A stretch of 64,000 nt of DNA from Mesorhizobium sp. WSM3862 (GCF_002294985.1 NZ_NSGE01000008.1:124001-188000), one strand, 5' to 3'. Counted from the first letter of the stretch, positions 18,307 through 27,331 are shown. A program made the numbers and translations. Notes: generated from the letters alone by a model not told the origin.

Positions 18307-19508
18307 TGAAGATCCGCGCCATCGAGACCGTGCGCATCGAGGAACGGCCCAACCTGCTCTGGGTCGAGGTTCATACCGACGAGGGCATCACCGGACTCGG
18401 CGAGACGTTCTATCTATCGCGCACCGTCGAGGAATATCTGCACGAATATGTGGCGCCCAGGGTGATCGGCCGCGATCCGCTGGAGATCGATCTCCTGGCC
18501 GCCGATCTCGTCGGCTATCTCGGCTTCCGCTCCAGCGGCGCCGAGGTGCGCGGCAACTCCGCCTTCGACATCGCGCTGTGGGACATTTTCGGCAAGGCTA
18601 CCGGCCAGCCGGTCGCGCAGCTGCTCGGCGGTTTCAGCCGTCGCTCGATGCGCACTTACAACACCTGCGCCGGCACCGAGTACATCAAGGACGCCAAGGG
18701 CCAGACGACGGCCAATTACGGCATCGGCGCCGGGCGCGATTACGACGATCTCAACGCCTTCCTCACCCGCGCCGGCGAGCTGGCCGAGGAATTGCTCTCC
18801 GACGGCATCACCGCAATGAAGATCTGGCCGTTCGACCACGCGGCGGAGAAGACGCGCGGCAACGACATCTCGGCAGCCGACTTGAAGGCGGCGCTCGAGC
18901 CTTTTGAAAAGATTCGCAAAGCCGTCGGCGACAGGATCGACATCATGGTCGAGTTCCATTCGATGTGGCAGCTCTTGCCAGCGATGAGGATCGCCGAGGC
19001 GCTCAGGCCCTACGCCACCTATTGGCACGAGGACCCGATCCGCATGGACAGCCTCGGCGACTTGAGGCGTTACGCCGCCGCCAGTCCGGCGCCGATCTCG
19101 GCCTCGGAGACGCTGGGCAGCCGCTGGGCTTTCCGCGACCTTCTGGAGACCGGAGCGGCCGGGATCGTCATGCTCGACATCTCCTGGTGCGGCGGCCTGT
19201 CGGAGGCCCGCAAGATCGCTTCGATGGCCGAGGCTTGGCGGCTGCCGGTGGCGCCGCACGACTGCACCGGTCCGGTCGTGCTCGCAGCGTCCACCCATTT
19301 GTCGCTCAACGCGCCCAACGCGCTCGTTCAGGAAAGCGTGCGCGCCTTCTACCGCACCTGGTACCGCGACTTGGTGACGGCGCTGCCCGAGGTGAAAGAC
19401 GGCATGATCACCGTGCCGCCGGGGCCTGGGCTTGGGCTGGCGCTCAGTCCCGATCTTGGCAAGGCCTACACCGTCCACCGCCGGGTCAGCAACCAGACGG
19501 ACATTTAG
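18306..19508 (+). CDS. Enolase-superfamily (mandelate racemase/muconate lactonizing) sugar-acid dehydratase
   Basis: 400 residues. A capping domain is followed by a barrel with metal ligands E216 (MVEFH), E242 (WHEDP) and E268 (ASETL), a lysine in MKIW (172) and H318 in APHDC. These residues match acid-sugar dehydratases of the superfamily that make 2-keto-3-deoxy acids. Neighbouring lactonase, dehydrogenase and sugar transporter genes support this role. The exact sugar acid cannot be read off. Confidence 0.9.
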   Translation: MKIRAIETVRIEERPNLLWVEVHTDEGITGLGETFYLSRTVEEYLHEYVAPRVIGRDPLEIDLLAADLVGYLGFRSSGAEVRGNSAFDIALWDIFGKATGQPVAQLLGGFSRRSMRTYNTCAGTEYIKDAKGQTTANYGIGAGRDYDDLNAFLTRAGELAEELLSDGITAMKIWPFDHAAEKTRGNDISAADLKAALEPFEKIRKAVGDRIDIMVEFHSMWQLLPAMRIAEALRPYATYWHEDPIRMDSLGDLRRYAAASPAPISASETLGSRWAFRDLLETGAAGIVMLDISWCGGLSEARKIASMAEAWRLPVAPHDCTGPVVLAASTHLSLNAPNALVQESVRAFYRTWYRDLVTALPEVKDGMITVPPGPGLGLALSPDLGKAYTVHRRVSNQTDI

Positions 19509-19547
19509 CCCAAGGCGCACATCTAAGATCCATAGGGAGGAACAAAC

Positions 19548-20525
19548 ATGAGAAAACTGACAGCAATGCTTCTGCTCGGCGCCGCCCTTATCGGCGGGCA
19601 ATCGGCCGCCAAAGCCGACGGGCTCAACATCGTCTTCACCCATCATTCGTCGGCCTCGAACACATTCTGGCAGGCGGTGAAGAAAGGTTTCGATGATGGC
19701 TGCGCCAAGGTCGAGGCCAACTGCAACATGGTCTTCACCCAGACCGAGGGATCGATCGAGCAGCAGGTCGCGAACATGCGCGCGGCCCTTGCCGCCAAGC
19801 CCGACGCGCTGCTCACCTCCATCGTCGACGACCATGCCTTCGACGATGTCATCAAGGAGGCCCGCGACGCCGGCGTGGTGGTGATCGCCGTCAATGTCGA
19901 CGACACCGAAGGCGCCAAGGGCAATGCGCGCCAGGCCTTCATCGGCCAGGGCTTCAAGCCAGCCGGCTACTCGCTCGCCAAGGCGATTTCCGAGAACTTT
20001 CCGAAGGATGGTCCGATCAAGGTGCTGGTCGGCATCTCGGCGCCGGGCCAGAACTGGTCGGAAACCCGCGGCGCCGGCGTCATGCAGTTCCTCGAGGAGT
20101 ACAAGGCCGCTCATAAGGACCGCGACGTTTCGTGGGAGCGCATCGACAGCGGCACCGACCTCGCCATCACCTCCGACCGCGTCGGCGCCTATCTCAACGC
20201 GCATCCCGACACCGCGGCCTATTTCGACACCGGCTTCTGGTGCGCCGGCGTGGCGCGCGTGCTGGCCGATCGCGGGGTCGCGCCCGGCAAGGTCCTGCTC
20301 GGCGGCTTCGATCTCGTGCCGGAAGTGCTGCAGCAGATGCAGAAGGGCTATGTCCAGGCGCTGGTCGACCAGCAGCCCTACATGCAGGGCTTCATGCCGG
20401 TGATGGAAGTCTATCTCAACAAGAAGCTCGGTCTTGCGCCTTCCGACATCGACACGGGGCAGGGCATCGTGCGCCAGAAGGACGCCGATGCGATCATGGC
20501 GCTGTCCGCGCAGGGCATGCGGTAA
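19548..20525 (+). CDS. Sugar ABC transporter substrate-binding protein (CUT2 type)
   Basis: 325 residues. A Sec signal peptide (LTAMLLLGAALIGGQSAAKA) precedes a two-lobed periplasmic binding fold (NIVFTHHSSASNTFWQAV, DALLTSIVDDHAFDDVI, GFDLVPEVLQQMQKGYVQALVDQQPYMQG as broken segments). It captures the sugar for the following permease and ATPase. Good ribosome binding site (GGAGG). Confidence 0.9.
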   Translation: MRKLTAMLLLGAALIGGQSAAKADGLNIVFTHHSSASNTFWQAVKKGFDDGCAKVEANCNMVFTQTEGSIEQQVANMRAALAAKPDALLTSIVDDHAFDDVIKEARDAGVVVIAVNVDDTEGAKGNARQAFIGQGFKPAGYSLAKAISENFPKDGPIKVLVGISAPGQNWSETRGAGVMQFLEEYKAAHKDRDVSWERIDSGTDLAITSDRVGAYLNAHPDTAAYFDTGFWCAGVARVLADRGVAPGKVLLGGFDLVPEVLQQMQKGYVQALVDQQPYMQGFMPVMEVYLNKKLGLAPSDIDTGQGIVRQKDADAIMALSAQGMR

Positions 20526-20545
20526 GCTCAACGCAGACCGGTCGG

Positions 20546-21616
20546 ATGCTGCCCACGCTGGCAAGTCGCATACCTTGGAGCATCGGCGCCGACGGCGACG
20601 CCGATGCGCCTCACACCTTCAAATACCGGAGCCCCTCTTTGAAGCGCCTGTTCAAGACCTATCTCGAGAAGCCGGAACTGGCCGGGCTGATCCTCCTGGT
20701 GCTGCTCATTGTCCTGTTCCAGGTCCGCTCTCACGGCGTGTTCCTGAACCAGGACAATCTGCGCGGCATTCTCGGCATCCTGCCGGAGGCCGGCCTCGTC
20801 GCCATCGGCGTTACCATCCTGATGATCAGCGGCGAGTTCGACCTGTCGGTCGGCTCGATCTTCGCGCTGATGCCGATGACGATGGCGGTGCTGATGGTGC
20901 AGGGCTGGCCGTTCCCGCTGGCGCTGCTCGCCGGGCTGCTCGCCTCGGCGGCCATCGGCTTCATCAACGGTTACGTCACCATCCGCTTCGCCATCCCGAG
21001 CTTCATCACCACGCTCGGCATGCTGTTCATGGCGCGATCGCTCACCGTTGTCGTTTCCGGCGGCTTTCCGCCGCTGTTGCCCGCCGACCTGCCGACTTGG
21101 CTGTTCACCTCCTTCGTCGGGCCGGGCAACATGTTCCGCATGTCGTTTCTGTGGTTCGTGGCGGTCGCGGTGCTGACCTCGCTGATGCTGTCGCGCACCA
21201 ATTTCGGCAACTGGATCAAGGCTACCGGCGGCTTCCTGCCGGCCGCCGCCGCGATGGGCATCCCGACCACCAGGGTCAAGATCGTCTGCTTCATGCTGTG
21301 CTCGGTGCTCTCGGGCTTCGCCGGCATGCTGCAGGTGCTGCGGTTGGGGTCGCCGCTGCCTTCGATCGGCGAGGGGATGGAGCTGCAGGCGGTGGCATCC
21401 GCCGTCATCGGCGGCGCCTCGCTCGCCGGCGGCATCGGCACCGTCATGGGCGGCATCATCGGCACGACGCTCATCCGGGTCATCGACAACGGCCTTGTGC
21501 TCAGCCATGTCGACGCCAACTGGTTCAAATTCGCCATCGGCTTCCTGACCATCTTCGCCGTCGTCGCCAATGCCTGGATGCGCAAGCGCGCCAAGGCCAT
21601 CAAGATGGAGGGCTGA
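20546..21616 (+). CDS. Sugar ABC transporter permease (CUT2 type)
   Basis: About 356 residues with eight or more hydrophobic segments typical of ribose/fructose-type permeases (MISGEFDLSVGSIFAL, GFINGYVTIRFAIPSF, VIGGASLAGGIGTVMGG). I used ATG 20546; a TTG at 20639 with GGAG seven bases upstream would give a more usual N-terminus. It forms the channel of the importer with the neighbouring genes. Confidence 0.88.
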   Translation: MLPTLASRIPWSIGADGDADAPHTFKYRSPSLKRLFKTYLEKPELAGLILLVLLIVLFQVRSHGVFLNQDNLRGILGILPEAGLVAIGVTILMISGEFDLSVGSIFALMPMTMAVLMVQGWPFPLALLAGLLASAAIGFINGYVTIRFAIPSFITTLGMLFMARSLTVVVSGGFPPLLPADLPTWLFTSFVGPGNMFRMSFLWFVAVAVLTSLMLSRTNFGNWIKATGGFLPAAAAMGIPTTRVKIVCFMLCSVLSGFAGMLQVLRLGSPLPSIGEGMELQAVASAVIGGASLAGGIGTVMGGIIGTTLIRVIDNGLVLSHVDANWFKFAIGFLTIFAVVANAWMRKRAKAIKMEG

Positions 21617-21619
21617 GCC

Positions 21620-22351
21620 GTGAGCGATGCCATCATCTCTGTGCGCGATCTGCACAAATGGTATTCCGGCGTGCATGCCCTCAAAGGCGTCACGCTCGAC
21701 TTCAAGCGCGGCGAGGCGCTCGGCCTGGTCGGCGACAACGGCGCCGGCAAGTCGACCTTGATCAACATCCTGTCCGGCGTCCATCGGGCCGACCAGGGCG
21801 AGATCAAGGTCGAGGGCAGGGAGGTCAGCATCGCGACGCCGCGCGACGCGATGGATCTCGGCATTGAGACCATCTACCAGTACAATTCCATGGTCCCCAC
21901 CATGTCGATCGCCCGCAACCTGTTCATCGGCCGTGAGCCGACCCGGTTCTCGATCCTCGGCGTCGGCATCCTCGACCAGAAGAAGATGGCCGAGGAAAGC
22001 GTGCGCGCCATCGCCAATGTCGACCTGCATCTGCGCTCCCCCGACGCGCTCGTCGGCGAGCTCTCCGGAGGCCAGCGCCAGGGCGTCGCGATCGCGCGCG
22101 CCATGCACTTCAAGTCGAAGGTGATGATCCTCGACGAGCCGACCAATCACCTCTCGGTCAAGGAGACCAACAAGGTGATCGGCTTCGTGCGCGGCCTCAA
22201 GGAACAGGGAGTGACGGGCGTCTTCATCAGTCACAACATGCACCACGTCTTCGAGTGCTGCGACCGCATCGTCGCAATGGCGCGCGGCGAGATCGTGCTG
22301 GACAAGCGCATCGGCGACACCTCGATCGACGAAGTCCATTCTGTCCTGTGA
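21620..22351 (+). CDS. Sugar ABC transporter ATP-binding protein (single domain, FrcA-like)
   Basis: 243 residues with one ATPase domain: Walker A GDNGAGKST, signature LSGGQRQGVAIARA, Walker B VMILDEPTNHLSV and FISHN. Most CUT2 ATPases (RbsA type) are double-length; this half-size form is like rhizobial FrcA and must act as a homodimer. Starts at GTG just after the permease stop. Confidence 0.9.
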   Translation: MSDAIISVRDLHKWYSGVHALKGVTLDFKRGEALGLVGDNGAGKSTLINILSGVHRADQGEIKVEGREVSIATPRDAMDLGIETIYQYNSMVPTMSIARNLFIGREPTRFSILGVGILDQKKMAEESVRAIANVDLHLRSPDALVGELSGGQRQGVAIARAMHFKSKVMILDEPTNHLSVKETNKVIGFVRGLKEQGVTGVFISHNMHHVFECCDRIVAMARGEIVLDKRIGDTSIDEVHSVL

Positions 22352-22361
22352 GGGTTAGGCA

Positions 22362-23117
22362 ATGAAGGCGCTCGCTGGTCGTAAAGTGTTGCTGACGGGT
22401 GGCCTCGGCTCGCTCGGCCGGGCCCAGGCGGTGACGCTGGCGCGGGCCGGCGCGCGCGTGCTGGTGCTCGACCGCCCCGACATTAGTGAGGGCGAGCAGA
22501 CGGTGGCGGGACTTGCCGGGCAGGCCAGGGGCGATATTGCCTTCGTCGGCTGCGATCTCAACCGGCTGGCCGAGGCGGAAGCGGACGTTGCCGCGCTGGC
22601 GGCGAAGGAAGGTGGGATCGATATCCTGATCAACAACGCGGCGCTGATCATCAACCGGCCGTTCGAGCAGTTCTCGCTGGCCGAATATGAGGATCAGATC
22701 CGCGTCAATTCCTCGGCCGCCTTTGCGCTGGCGCGGGCCTGCGCGCCGGGCATGAAGGCGAAGGGCTACGGCAAGATCGTCAACTTCTGCTCGATCACGC
22801 TCAACGGCCGCTGGGACGGCTACGTGCCCTATGTCGCCTCGAAGGGCGCCATGCTCGGGCTCACCAAGTCGCTGGCGCGCGAGCTCGGGCCGCATGGTAT
22901 CCGCGTCAACGCCGTGTCGCCGGGCGCGGTGGTCTCGGAGGCGGAGGCGCGCGTCTTCGGCGACCGGTTGAAGCAGTACAATGACTGGATCCTCGAGAAC
23001 CAAAGCCTCAAGACGCGCATCGAGCCTGAGAACGTCGCCGAGCTCGTGCTGTTCCTCGTCTCACCCGCCTCCGACATGATCAGCGGCCAGAACATCGCCA
23101 TCGATGGCGGCTGGTGA
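22362..23117 (+). CDS. Short-chain dehydrogenase (probable sugar dehydrogenase)
   Basis: 251 residues. TGGLGSLGRAQAV binds the nucleotide, NNAALI follows, the catalytic serine is in FCSITLNG and the YxxxK pair in YVASKGAML. The C-terminus ISGQNIAIDGGW is classical. Within this operon it most likely oxidises the imported sugar to its lactone, ahead of the SMP-30 lactonase. Confidence 0.9.
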   Translation: MKALAGRKVLLTGGLGSLGRAQAVTLARAGARVLVLDRPDISEGEQTVAGLAGQARGDIAFVGCDLNRLAEAEADVAALAAKEGGIDILINNAALIINRPFEQFSLAEYEDQIRVNSSAAFALARACAPGMKAKGYGKIVNFCSITLNGRWDGYVPYVASKGAMLGLTKSLARELGPHGIRVNAVSPGAVVSEAEARVFGDRLKQYNDWILENQSLKTRIEPENVAELVLFLVSPASDMISGQNIAIDGGW

Positions 23118-23121
23118 GGAT

Positions 23122-23988
23122 ATGGCCGGCGCGGTCAAGCTGAACGACGGGCAGGCGAGGCTGGTGCTGGCGCCGGAGAAGGGCGCGGCGATCGCGCGCT
23201 ATGACGCGCTGGTGATCGGCAGCGCGCCGGTTCCGCTGCTGAAGCCCGGCGATGGCACCGGCACGTCCGGCTGCCAGCTCCTGGTGCCGTGGTCGAACCG
23301 CATCTCCGGCGGCGGCTTCACTTTCGACGGCCGCTTCCACGCCGTCGCGCCGAACGTTCCGGGCGAAGCCTTTCCGATCCACGGCGACGGTTTCCAGAAA
23401 CCGTGGCGGCTTGCCCGCCGCACGGACACCGAGGCGGATCTGGTGCTCGACGATGGCGCGATCGGTCCTTACCGCTATGCGGCCTCCGTGACCTATGCGC
23501 TGCGGGACGGCGCGCTGCAGGCGCGGCTGACGGTGGAGAACCGCGCCGGCATGCGCCTGCCTTACGGCCTCGGTTTCCATCCCTGGTTCCCGCGCGGCGA
23601 CACAACCCTGCTCGGGGCCAAGGCCAGGCGCGTCTGGCTGGAGGACGAGCGCCATTTACCGGTCGGCGTCGTGCCGGTGAGCGAGCGCCCGGCCTGGGAT
23701 TTCTCGCGCTCCATCCCGCTGCCGTGGGACTGGGTCAACAACGCCTTCGACGGCTGGAATCGCCGCGCCTCGATCACGCAGCTCGAGGATGGGATCAGGA
23801 TCACGCTCACCGCCTCGCCGGAGCTCGGCGTCTATATCCTCTATTCGCCGTCATCCGACGCCGACTTCTTCTGCTTCGAGCCGGTCTCGCACCCAGTCGA
23901 TGCGCATCACGGCGAAGGGCTGACGGTGCTTGAAGATGGGCAAACGATGAGCGCGGCGATGCGGCTGGACTGGGCTGTGGCGGGTTGA
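23122..23988 (+). CDS. Aldose 1-epimerase (mutarotase) family protein
   Basis: About 288 residues of the galactose-mutarotase fold: LLVPWSNRISGGGFTFDG, then FPIHGDGFQ and GLGFHPWFP, with histidine and glutamate candidates for anomer conversion, and FEPVSHPVDAHHG. It would interconvert sugar anomers before oxidation. Last gene of the operon; ATG 23104 inside the previous gene is an alternative start. Confidence 0.88.
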   Translation: MAGAVKLNDGQARLVLAPEKGAAIARYDALVIGSAPVPLLKPGDGTGTSGCQLLVPWSNRISGGGFTFDGRFHAVAPNVPGEAFPIHGDGFQKPWRLARRTDTEADLVLDDGAIGPYRYAASVTYALRDGALQARLTVENRAGMRLPYGLGFHPWFPRGDTTLLGAKARRVWLEDERHLPVGVVPVSERPAWDFSRSIPLPWDWVNNAFDGWNRRASITQLEDGIRITLTASPELGVYILYSPSSDADFFCFEPVSHPVDAHHGEGLTVLEDGQTMSAAMRLDWAVAG

Positions 23989-24009
23989 GGGCAGCCGCCA
24001 GAGCGCGTG

Positions 24010-24163
24010 ATCTCCCCCCTTGAGGGGGAGATGGCCGGCAGGCCAGAGAGGGGCGTCTCACATAGATCGCCAGCATTGTCTTCGTCGCCGAAGACGCCGG
24101 CGCTTCACGCGCGGCGACGCCCTCTGTCGCCTTCGGCGACATCTCCCCACAAGGGGGAGATCG
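24010..24163. repeat. Facing pair of dispersed palindromic repeats
   Basis: A copy at about 24010-24056 (ATCTCCCCCCTTGAGGGGGAG, then GATGGCCGGCAGGCCAGAG) faces a second copy at about 24121-24163 in the opposite sense (CTCCCCACAAGGGGGAGATC). The same family recurs near 48.3, 48.8, 48.9, 50.0, 50.1, 53.5, 54.5 and 57.7 kb. It lies between convergent genes. Confidence 0.8.
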
Positions 24164-24223
24164 GACGGCGCGTCGGCTTTCGCCAATCTCCAGCGCCGCA
24201 GAGCAGATGCCGAAGCACCTCCC

Positions 24224-25486
24224 TCACAGCTCCTTCTCCGCCAGCTCCCTGAATTCATCCGGCACCGAGCGCGCCGCTTCAAGCGCGACGGTGCCGTAGC
24301 CGACGGCCTGCTTGCCGAAGCGCTGGCGGATCTTGTCTATGGCGCGGTCGGCGCCGAAGCGGGCGAGGCCTTTGCGGCTGCCGGGCTTCAGCTTCTCGTC
24401 CGCCAGGCCGAGCGGCAGTTCGAGCTGCAGCTTGGCATGCTCTTCCAGATGCGAGACCGAGATCGCCAGCAGCGAGATTTCCCGTTCGCCAGGGTGAGCG
24501 GCGAGCACGCCTCTGACCAGCTCTTCCGCGACGTCAGCGAGCATGGTCGTCGCCTGGATCGGTTGCTCCAGCGTCACCGAGCGGGTGACCGCGCGCATGT
24601 CGGCAAAGCGCACGCGCACCGTCACCGTGCGGCCGGGCCGGTCCTTGGCGCGCAGGCGGCTGGCGACGCGATCGGCGAGATGCAGGAGCGTCGGCACGAA
24701 GACGCGCGGCAGCGCCGGTTTGCGGCCCAGCGCCGACTGCGCGCCGGCGGAATGGGCGCGGCGATGCGTCTCCAGCCGGCGCGGGTCGCGGTTCCAGGCA
24801 AGGGCCGCGAGCTTCTGGCCGGCGGCATGGCCGATCAGCCGCTCCAGCGCGCCGCTATGCGTGCGCGCCAATTGCCCGATGGTCTCGACGCCGATCTCGG
24901 CGAGCCGCGCTTTGGTTGCCGGACCGACGCCCCACATCAGCGACACCGGCAAATCGTGCAGGAAGGAAAGCTCGGTGCCGGGCTCGACCACCACCAAGCC
25001 GTCGGGCTTGGCCACCTGCGAGGCGATCTTGGCGAGATGCTTCGTCCGGGCCACGCCGATCGAGATCGGCAGGCCGAGCTCGCTCTTCACGCGGCGGCGG
25101 ATGGTTCGCGCAATTTCGTCCGGCGGTCCGAACAGATGCGTGCAGCCGGCGACATCGGCGAAAGCCTCGTCGATCGAGATGCGCTCGACCAGCGGCGTGA
25201 AATCGTCGAGCACCTTGATCGCGGCGTCGCCGAGACGCTGGTATTCGCCGAAGCGGCCGCCGACGAAGATGAGCTGCGGACAGAGCTCGCGCGCCTTGCG
25301 GCCGGGCATGCCGCCGCGAACGCCAAAAATCTTCGCCTCATAGGAGGCGGCAAGCACCACGCCGCCGCCGACCGCGATCGGCTTGCCGCGCAGCGACGGG
25401 TCGAGCAGTTGCTCGACCGAGGCGTAGAAGGCGTCGAGATCGGCATGCAGGATGGTAGCGGCTGAAGCGGCGTTCGTGGCGGGCAT
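24224..25486 (-). CDS. dinB: DNA polymerase IV (Y-family, translesion)
   Basis: About 420 residues. Catalytic carboxylates lie in ILHADLDAFYASVEQ near the N-terminus and in ISIDEAFADV. Then come VARTKHLAKIASQVAKPDG, the helix-hairpin-helix region WGVGPATKARLAEIG and a little-finger domain. It copies past damaged bases at the cost of errors. The start chosen (25486) has GGGAG upstream; ATG 25501 is an alternative. An SOS box upstream indicates LexA control. Confidence 0.94.
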   Translation of the reverse strand: MPATNAASAATILHADLDAFYASVEQLLDPSLRGKPIAVGGGVVLAASYEAKIFGVRGGMPGRKARELCPQLIFVGGRFGEYQRLGDAAIKVLDDFTPLVERISIDEAFADVAGCTHLFGPPDEIARTIRRRVKSELGLPISIGVARTKHLAKIASQVAKPDGLVVVEPGTELSFLHDLPVSLMWGVGPATKARLAEIGVETIGQLARTHSGALERLIGHAAGQKLAALAWNRDPRRLETHRRAHSAGAQSALGRKPALPRVFVPTLLHLADRVASRLRAKDRPGRTVTVRVRFADMRAVTRSVTLEQPIQATTMLADVAEELVRGVLAAHPGEREISLLAISVSHLEEHAKLQLELPLGLADEKLKPGSRKGLARFGADRAIDKIRQRFGKQAVGYGTVALEAARSVPDEFRELAEKEL

Positions 25487-25560
25487 CGCTCCCGGCTCCA
25501 TCCGTCCCGCTTTGCGGCATCGCAGCATTAGCAGCGACTGTTGTAAGCGGTAATGCGTGT

Positions 25561-25575
25561 GAACATAAAGAGAAC
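25561..25575 (-). promoter_or_regulatory. LexA (SOS) box of the alphaproteobacterial type
   Basis: On the minus strand the sequence reads GTTC-N7-GTTC (TCTTTAT between), the direct-repeat LexA site known in alphaproteobacteria. It lies about 75 bases upstream of the dinB start, as expected for a damage-inducible polymerase gene. Confidence 0.7.
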
Positions 25576-25721
25576 AAAAGGAGTTTCCTGTCAAGCCGGC
25601 CAGCTGGGGATGAGAACATCTGCAACCCGTCACAACCAAGGGCTTTGACCGGTTGCGCCGGTGTGCTCCCCTTTGACGGGTTGACCGCGAGACCAGGGAG
25701 GGGCGGGAAGGATCGCGGCCC

Positions 25722-25800
25722 GAAACTGCGTCATGCTAGGACGAAGTCAGGAGCCGAGCGACGCGCGAACACCAGGATGACGAAGTGCGGCCGAGCCGGA
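25722..25800. repeat. Degenerate intergenic repeat
   Basis: The segment around CGTCATGCTAGGACGAAG and CCGAGCGACGCGCGAAC, ending AGGATGACGAAG, matches a repeat type seen more intact at 54577-54735. No gene is seen in 25576-25847. Confidence 0.5.
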
Positions 25801-25847
25801 GCACCGCCCCTCCGATCTTCTGGCCGTCCCTTCGCCGACAGCCGCCG

Positions 25848-26228
25848 CTAGGCCGGTTTGGCGTATTGCTCGGCGCTCAGCACCTCGATGCATTGGAACG
25901 GCTCATTGCCTTCCACCCAGGCGTCATGCCCGGGCGGGATGGTATAGGACGTGCCGGCCTCGAAGGTCTTCTGCGTCCCGTCGTCCATGCGTATGGTAAT
26001 TGTTCCGGACACGACATAGCCGACATGCGAGACCTGGCAGCTGTCGGTCTTGACCACCGGCTTCACGCATTCGGACCATTTCCAGCCCGGCTCCATGTTG
26101 AGCCGCCCGAGCGTGTAGCCCGGCAGCCGCACCACTTCGACGCGGGTCTTGGCGGGCGAGCGAACCTCGTCGGGATTGTTGTGCGACTTGGATTCGAGCT
26201 TGGTGACCTTCATTGCAGCTTCGGCCAT
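25848..26228 (-). CDS. Cupin domain protein
   Basis: 126-residue single-domain cupin: SHVGYVVSGTITIRMDDG is motif 1 and TIPPGHDAWVEGNEPF is motif 2, with histidines that could bind metal. Function unknown; possibly a small-molecule binding or isomerase protein. Strong ribosome binding site (GGGAGGA). Alone on the minus strand. Confidence 0.86.
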   Translation of the reverse strand: MAEAAMKVTKLESKSHNNPDEVRSPAKTRVEVVRLPGYTLGRLNMEPGWKWSECVKPVVKTDSCQVSHVGYVVSGTITIRMDDGTQKTFEAGTSYTIPPGHDAWVEGNEPFQCIEVLSAEQYAKPA

Positions 26229-26651
26229 GGCATCCTCCCATTTCCAAGGATTGCAAGCGGGACCTGACACACGATCGTCGGCGACCGCCGCTGGATTGAT
26301 ACGCCTTTCAATGAATGATTGCTAATGTAATTGCCGGGCGCGGCGCGAAATCGATTTTGCCGCGCAGGCCCTATTGCAAGCACGCTCTGCCGGTGTTTTG
26401 CTGTTCCTTGCGCCTGGCACGACGGTGGTTGAGGGGCCACCCCGTTTCTCGCCCCTTGGGGAGAATCCTGTGAACCCTCGGCAAGTGAATTTCGCCAATA
26501 GTGCCGCGGCAAAGCCAGGCCCCGTCCGCGATAGTCCATTTTCATTTCCGCTCGCGGGCGCGCGCTCACCGCGCCCATCGAAACCGCCATAGGCGAGGCC
26601 AAGCCGGGTGGAAGGCGATACTCGAAAAATCAGAAAAACTGGGAGGAATCG
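26229..26651. other. Intergenic region without a supported gene
   Basis: Only a short imperfect palindrome near 26446-26465 (TTCTCGCCCC / TTGGGGAGAA) is visible, similar to the dispersed repeats. Open frames here look like non-coding shadow. Confidence 0.4.
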
Positions 26652-26843
26652 ATGCTTCATCAGGTAGGAAAAACGGAAACCCGTCCGCCGGTCGGGGCAG
26701 TGCGCCGCACTCCGCCGGCGCTTCGCCAGTGCTGCGACAACTATATCTGTCCGACCTGCGACCAAGTCGTCGAACTGACGGACTTCCGCCAGGTCGTCTG
26801 GCATCAAAGGCCGGGCCATCGGCCGATGGAATTGGATGACTGA
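26652..26843 (+). CDS. Small cysteine-containing protein, possible zinc ribbon
   Basis: 63 residues after a very good ribosome binding site (GGGAGGAATCG-ATG). The central part CCDNYICPTCDQVVELTDF has a CxxC pair, and WHQRPGHRPMELDD adds histidines, which suggests a small zinc-binding fold. Similar short proteins occur in rhizobia as conserved hypotheticals, to my recollection. The function is unknown. Confidence 0.65.
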   Translation: MLHQVGKTETRPPVGAVRRTPPALRQCCDNYICPTCDQVVELTDFRQVVWHQRPGHRPMELDD

Positions 26844-26889
26844 GCGGACCTGCCGGAGACAAAAAGGGCCCGAGAAAAAAGGGCCCGAG

Positions 26890-26928
26890 AAAAAAAGGGC
26901 CCGCGCCTTCCAGAGGAATGCGCGGGCC
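26890..26928 (-). terminator. Strong rho-independent terminator with tandem GGGCCC-T repeats
   Basis: Minus strand: stem GGCCCGCGC / GCGCGGGCC (26928-26920 with 26906-26898), then a run of T. Beyond it the unit GGGCCC plus 5-6 T repeats (to about 26861), so three GGGCCC-T tracts stand in a row. It lies just past the gene at 26987-27271. Confidence 0.8.
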
Positions 26929-26986
26929 GAAGCTGGAGTAGCCATTCGATAAACGCGCAACCGGCCTACCGGTTGCGCCAGGCGGA

Positions 26987-27271
26987 TCAACCGCCGTTGG
27001 CCGGAGCCGGGGCCGGAGCCGGAGCGGCAGGCGCGGGTGCCGGCGTCGTCGACGGAGCCGCAGGCATCTCCACCTTGGGCGCCTCGACCTTCGGCGCATC
27101 GAGCTTCACATTGACATCCGTCGATCCGCCACCGCCGGTGCGGCCACCGACATTGATGATGCCGGTAAAGAACAGCAGGGCCACGATCGCGATGATGGCA
27201 AGAACGATCGCCACTGCTGTGCCGGCGCCGCCCCCGCCGCTGGTGTTTACAACTGTAGGTCTGTCGGCCAT
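26987..27271 (-). CDS. Small membrane protein with Ala/Pro-rich tail
   Basis: 94 residues. One transmembrane helix (VAIVLAIIAIVALLFFTGII) follows a glycine stretch; then GGRTGGGGSTDVNVKLDA and a tail rich in Ala and Pro (PAPAPAAPAPAPAPANGG). Probably inner-membrane anchored with the tail in the periplasm. Strong ribosome binding site (GAGGAGAGG) and a consensus EcfG promoter, which suggest a general stress gene. Function unknown. Confidence 0.8.
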   Translation of the reverse strand: MADRPTVVNTSGGGGAGTAVAIVLAIIAIVALLFFTGIINVGGRTGGGGSTDVNVKLDAPKVEAPKVEMPAAPSTTPAPAPAAPAPAPAPANGG

Positions 27272-27306
27272 GGTTTCCTCTCCTCTGCCGATTGGGATGT
27301 CGTGGC

Positions 27307-27331
27307 AACGGCGCCAAAGCTGGAATGTTCC
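27307..27331 (-). promoter_or_regulatory. EcfG-type stress promoter
   Basis: Minus strand GGAAC (27331-27327), 16 bases, CGTT (27310-27307): full match to the general stress sigma consensus. It sits 36 bases from the start of the 26987-27271 gene. Confidence 0.7.

Noticed and set aside
18414..20564. 716-residue minus-strand frame opposite the dehydratase and binding-protein genes
   Set aside because: His/Arg/Gly-rich composition with no fold-like motifs; it is the mirror of two well-supported plus-strand genes in GC-rich DNA.
20528..22339. 603-residue minus-strand frame opposite the sugar permease and ATPase
   Set aside because: Same reason: low-complexity Asp/His/Arg/Gln-rich shadow of real transporter genes.
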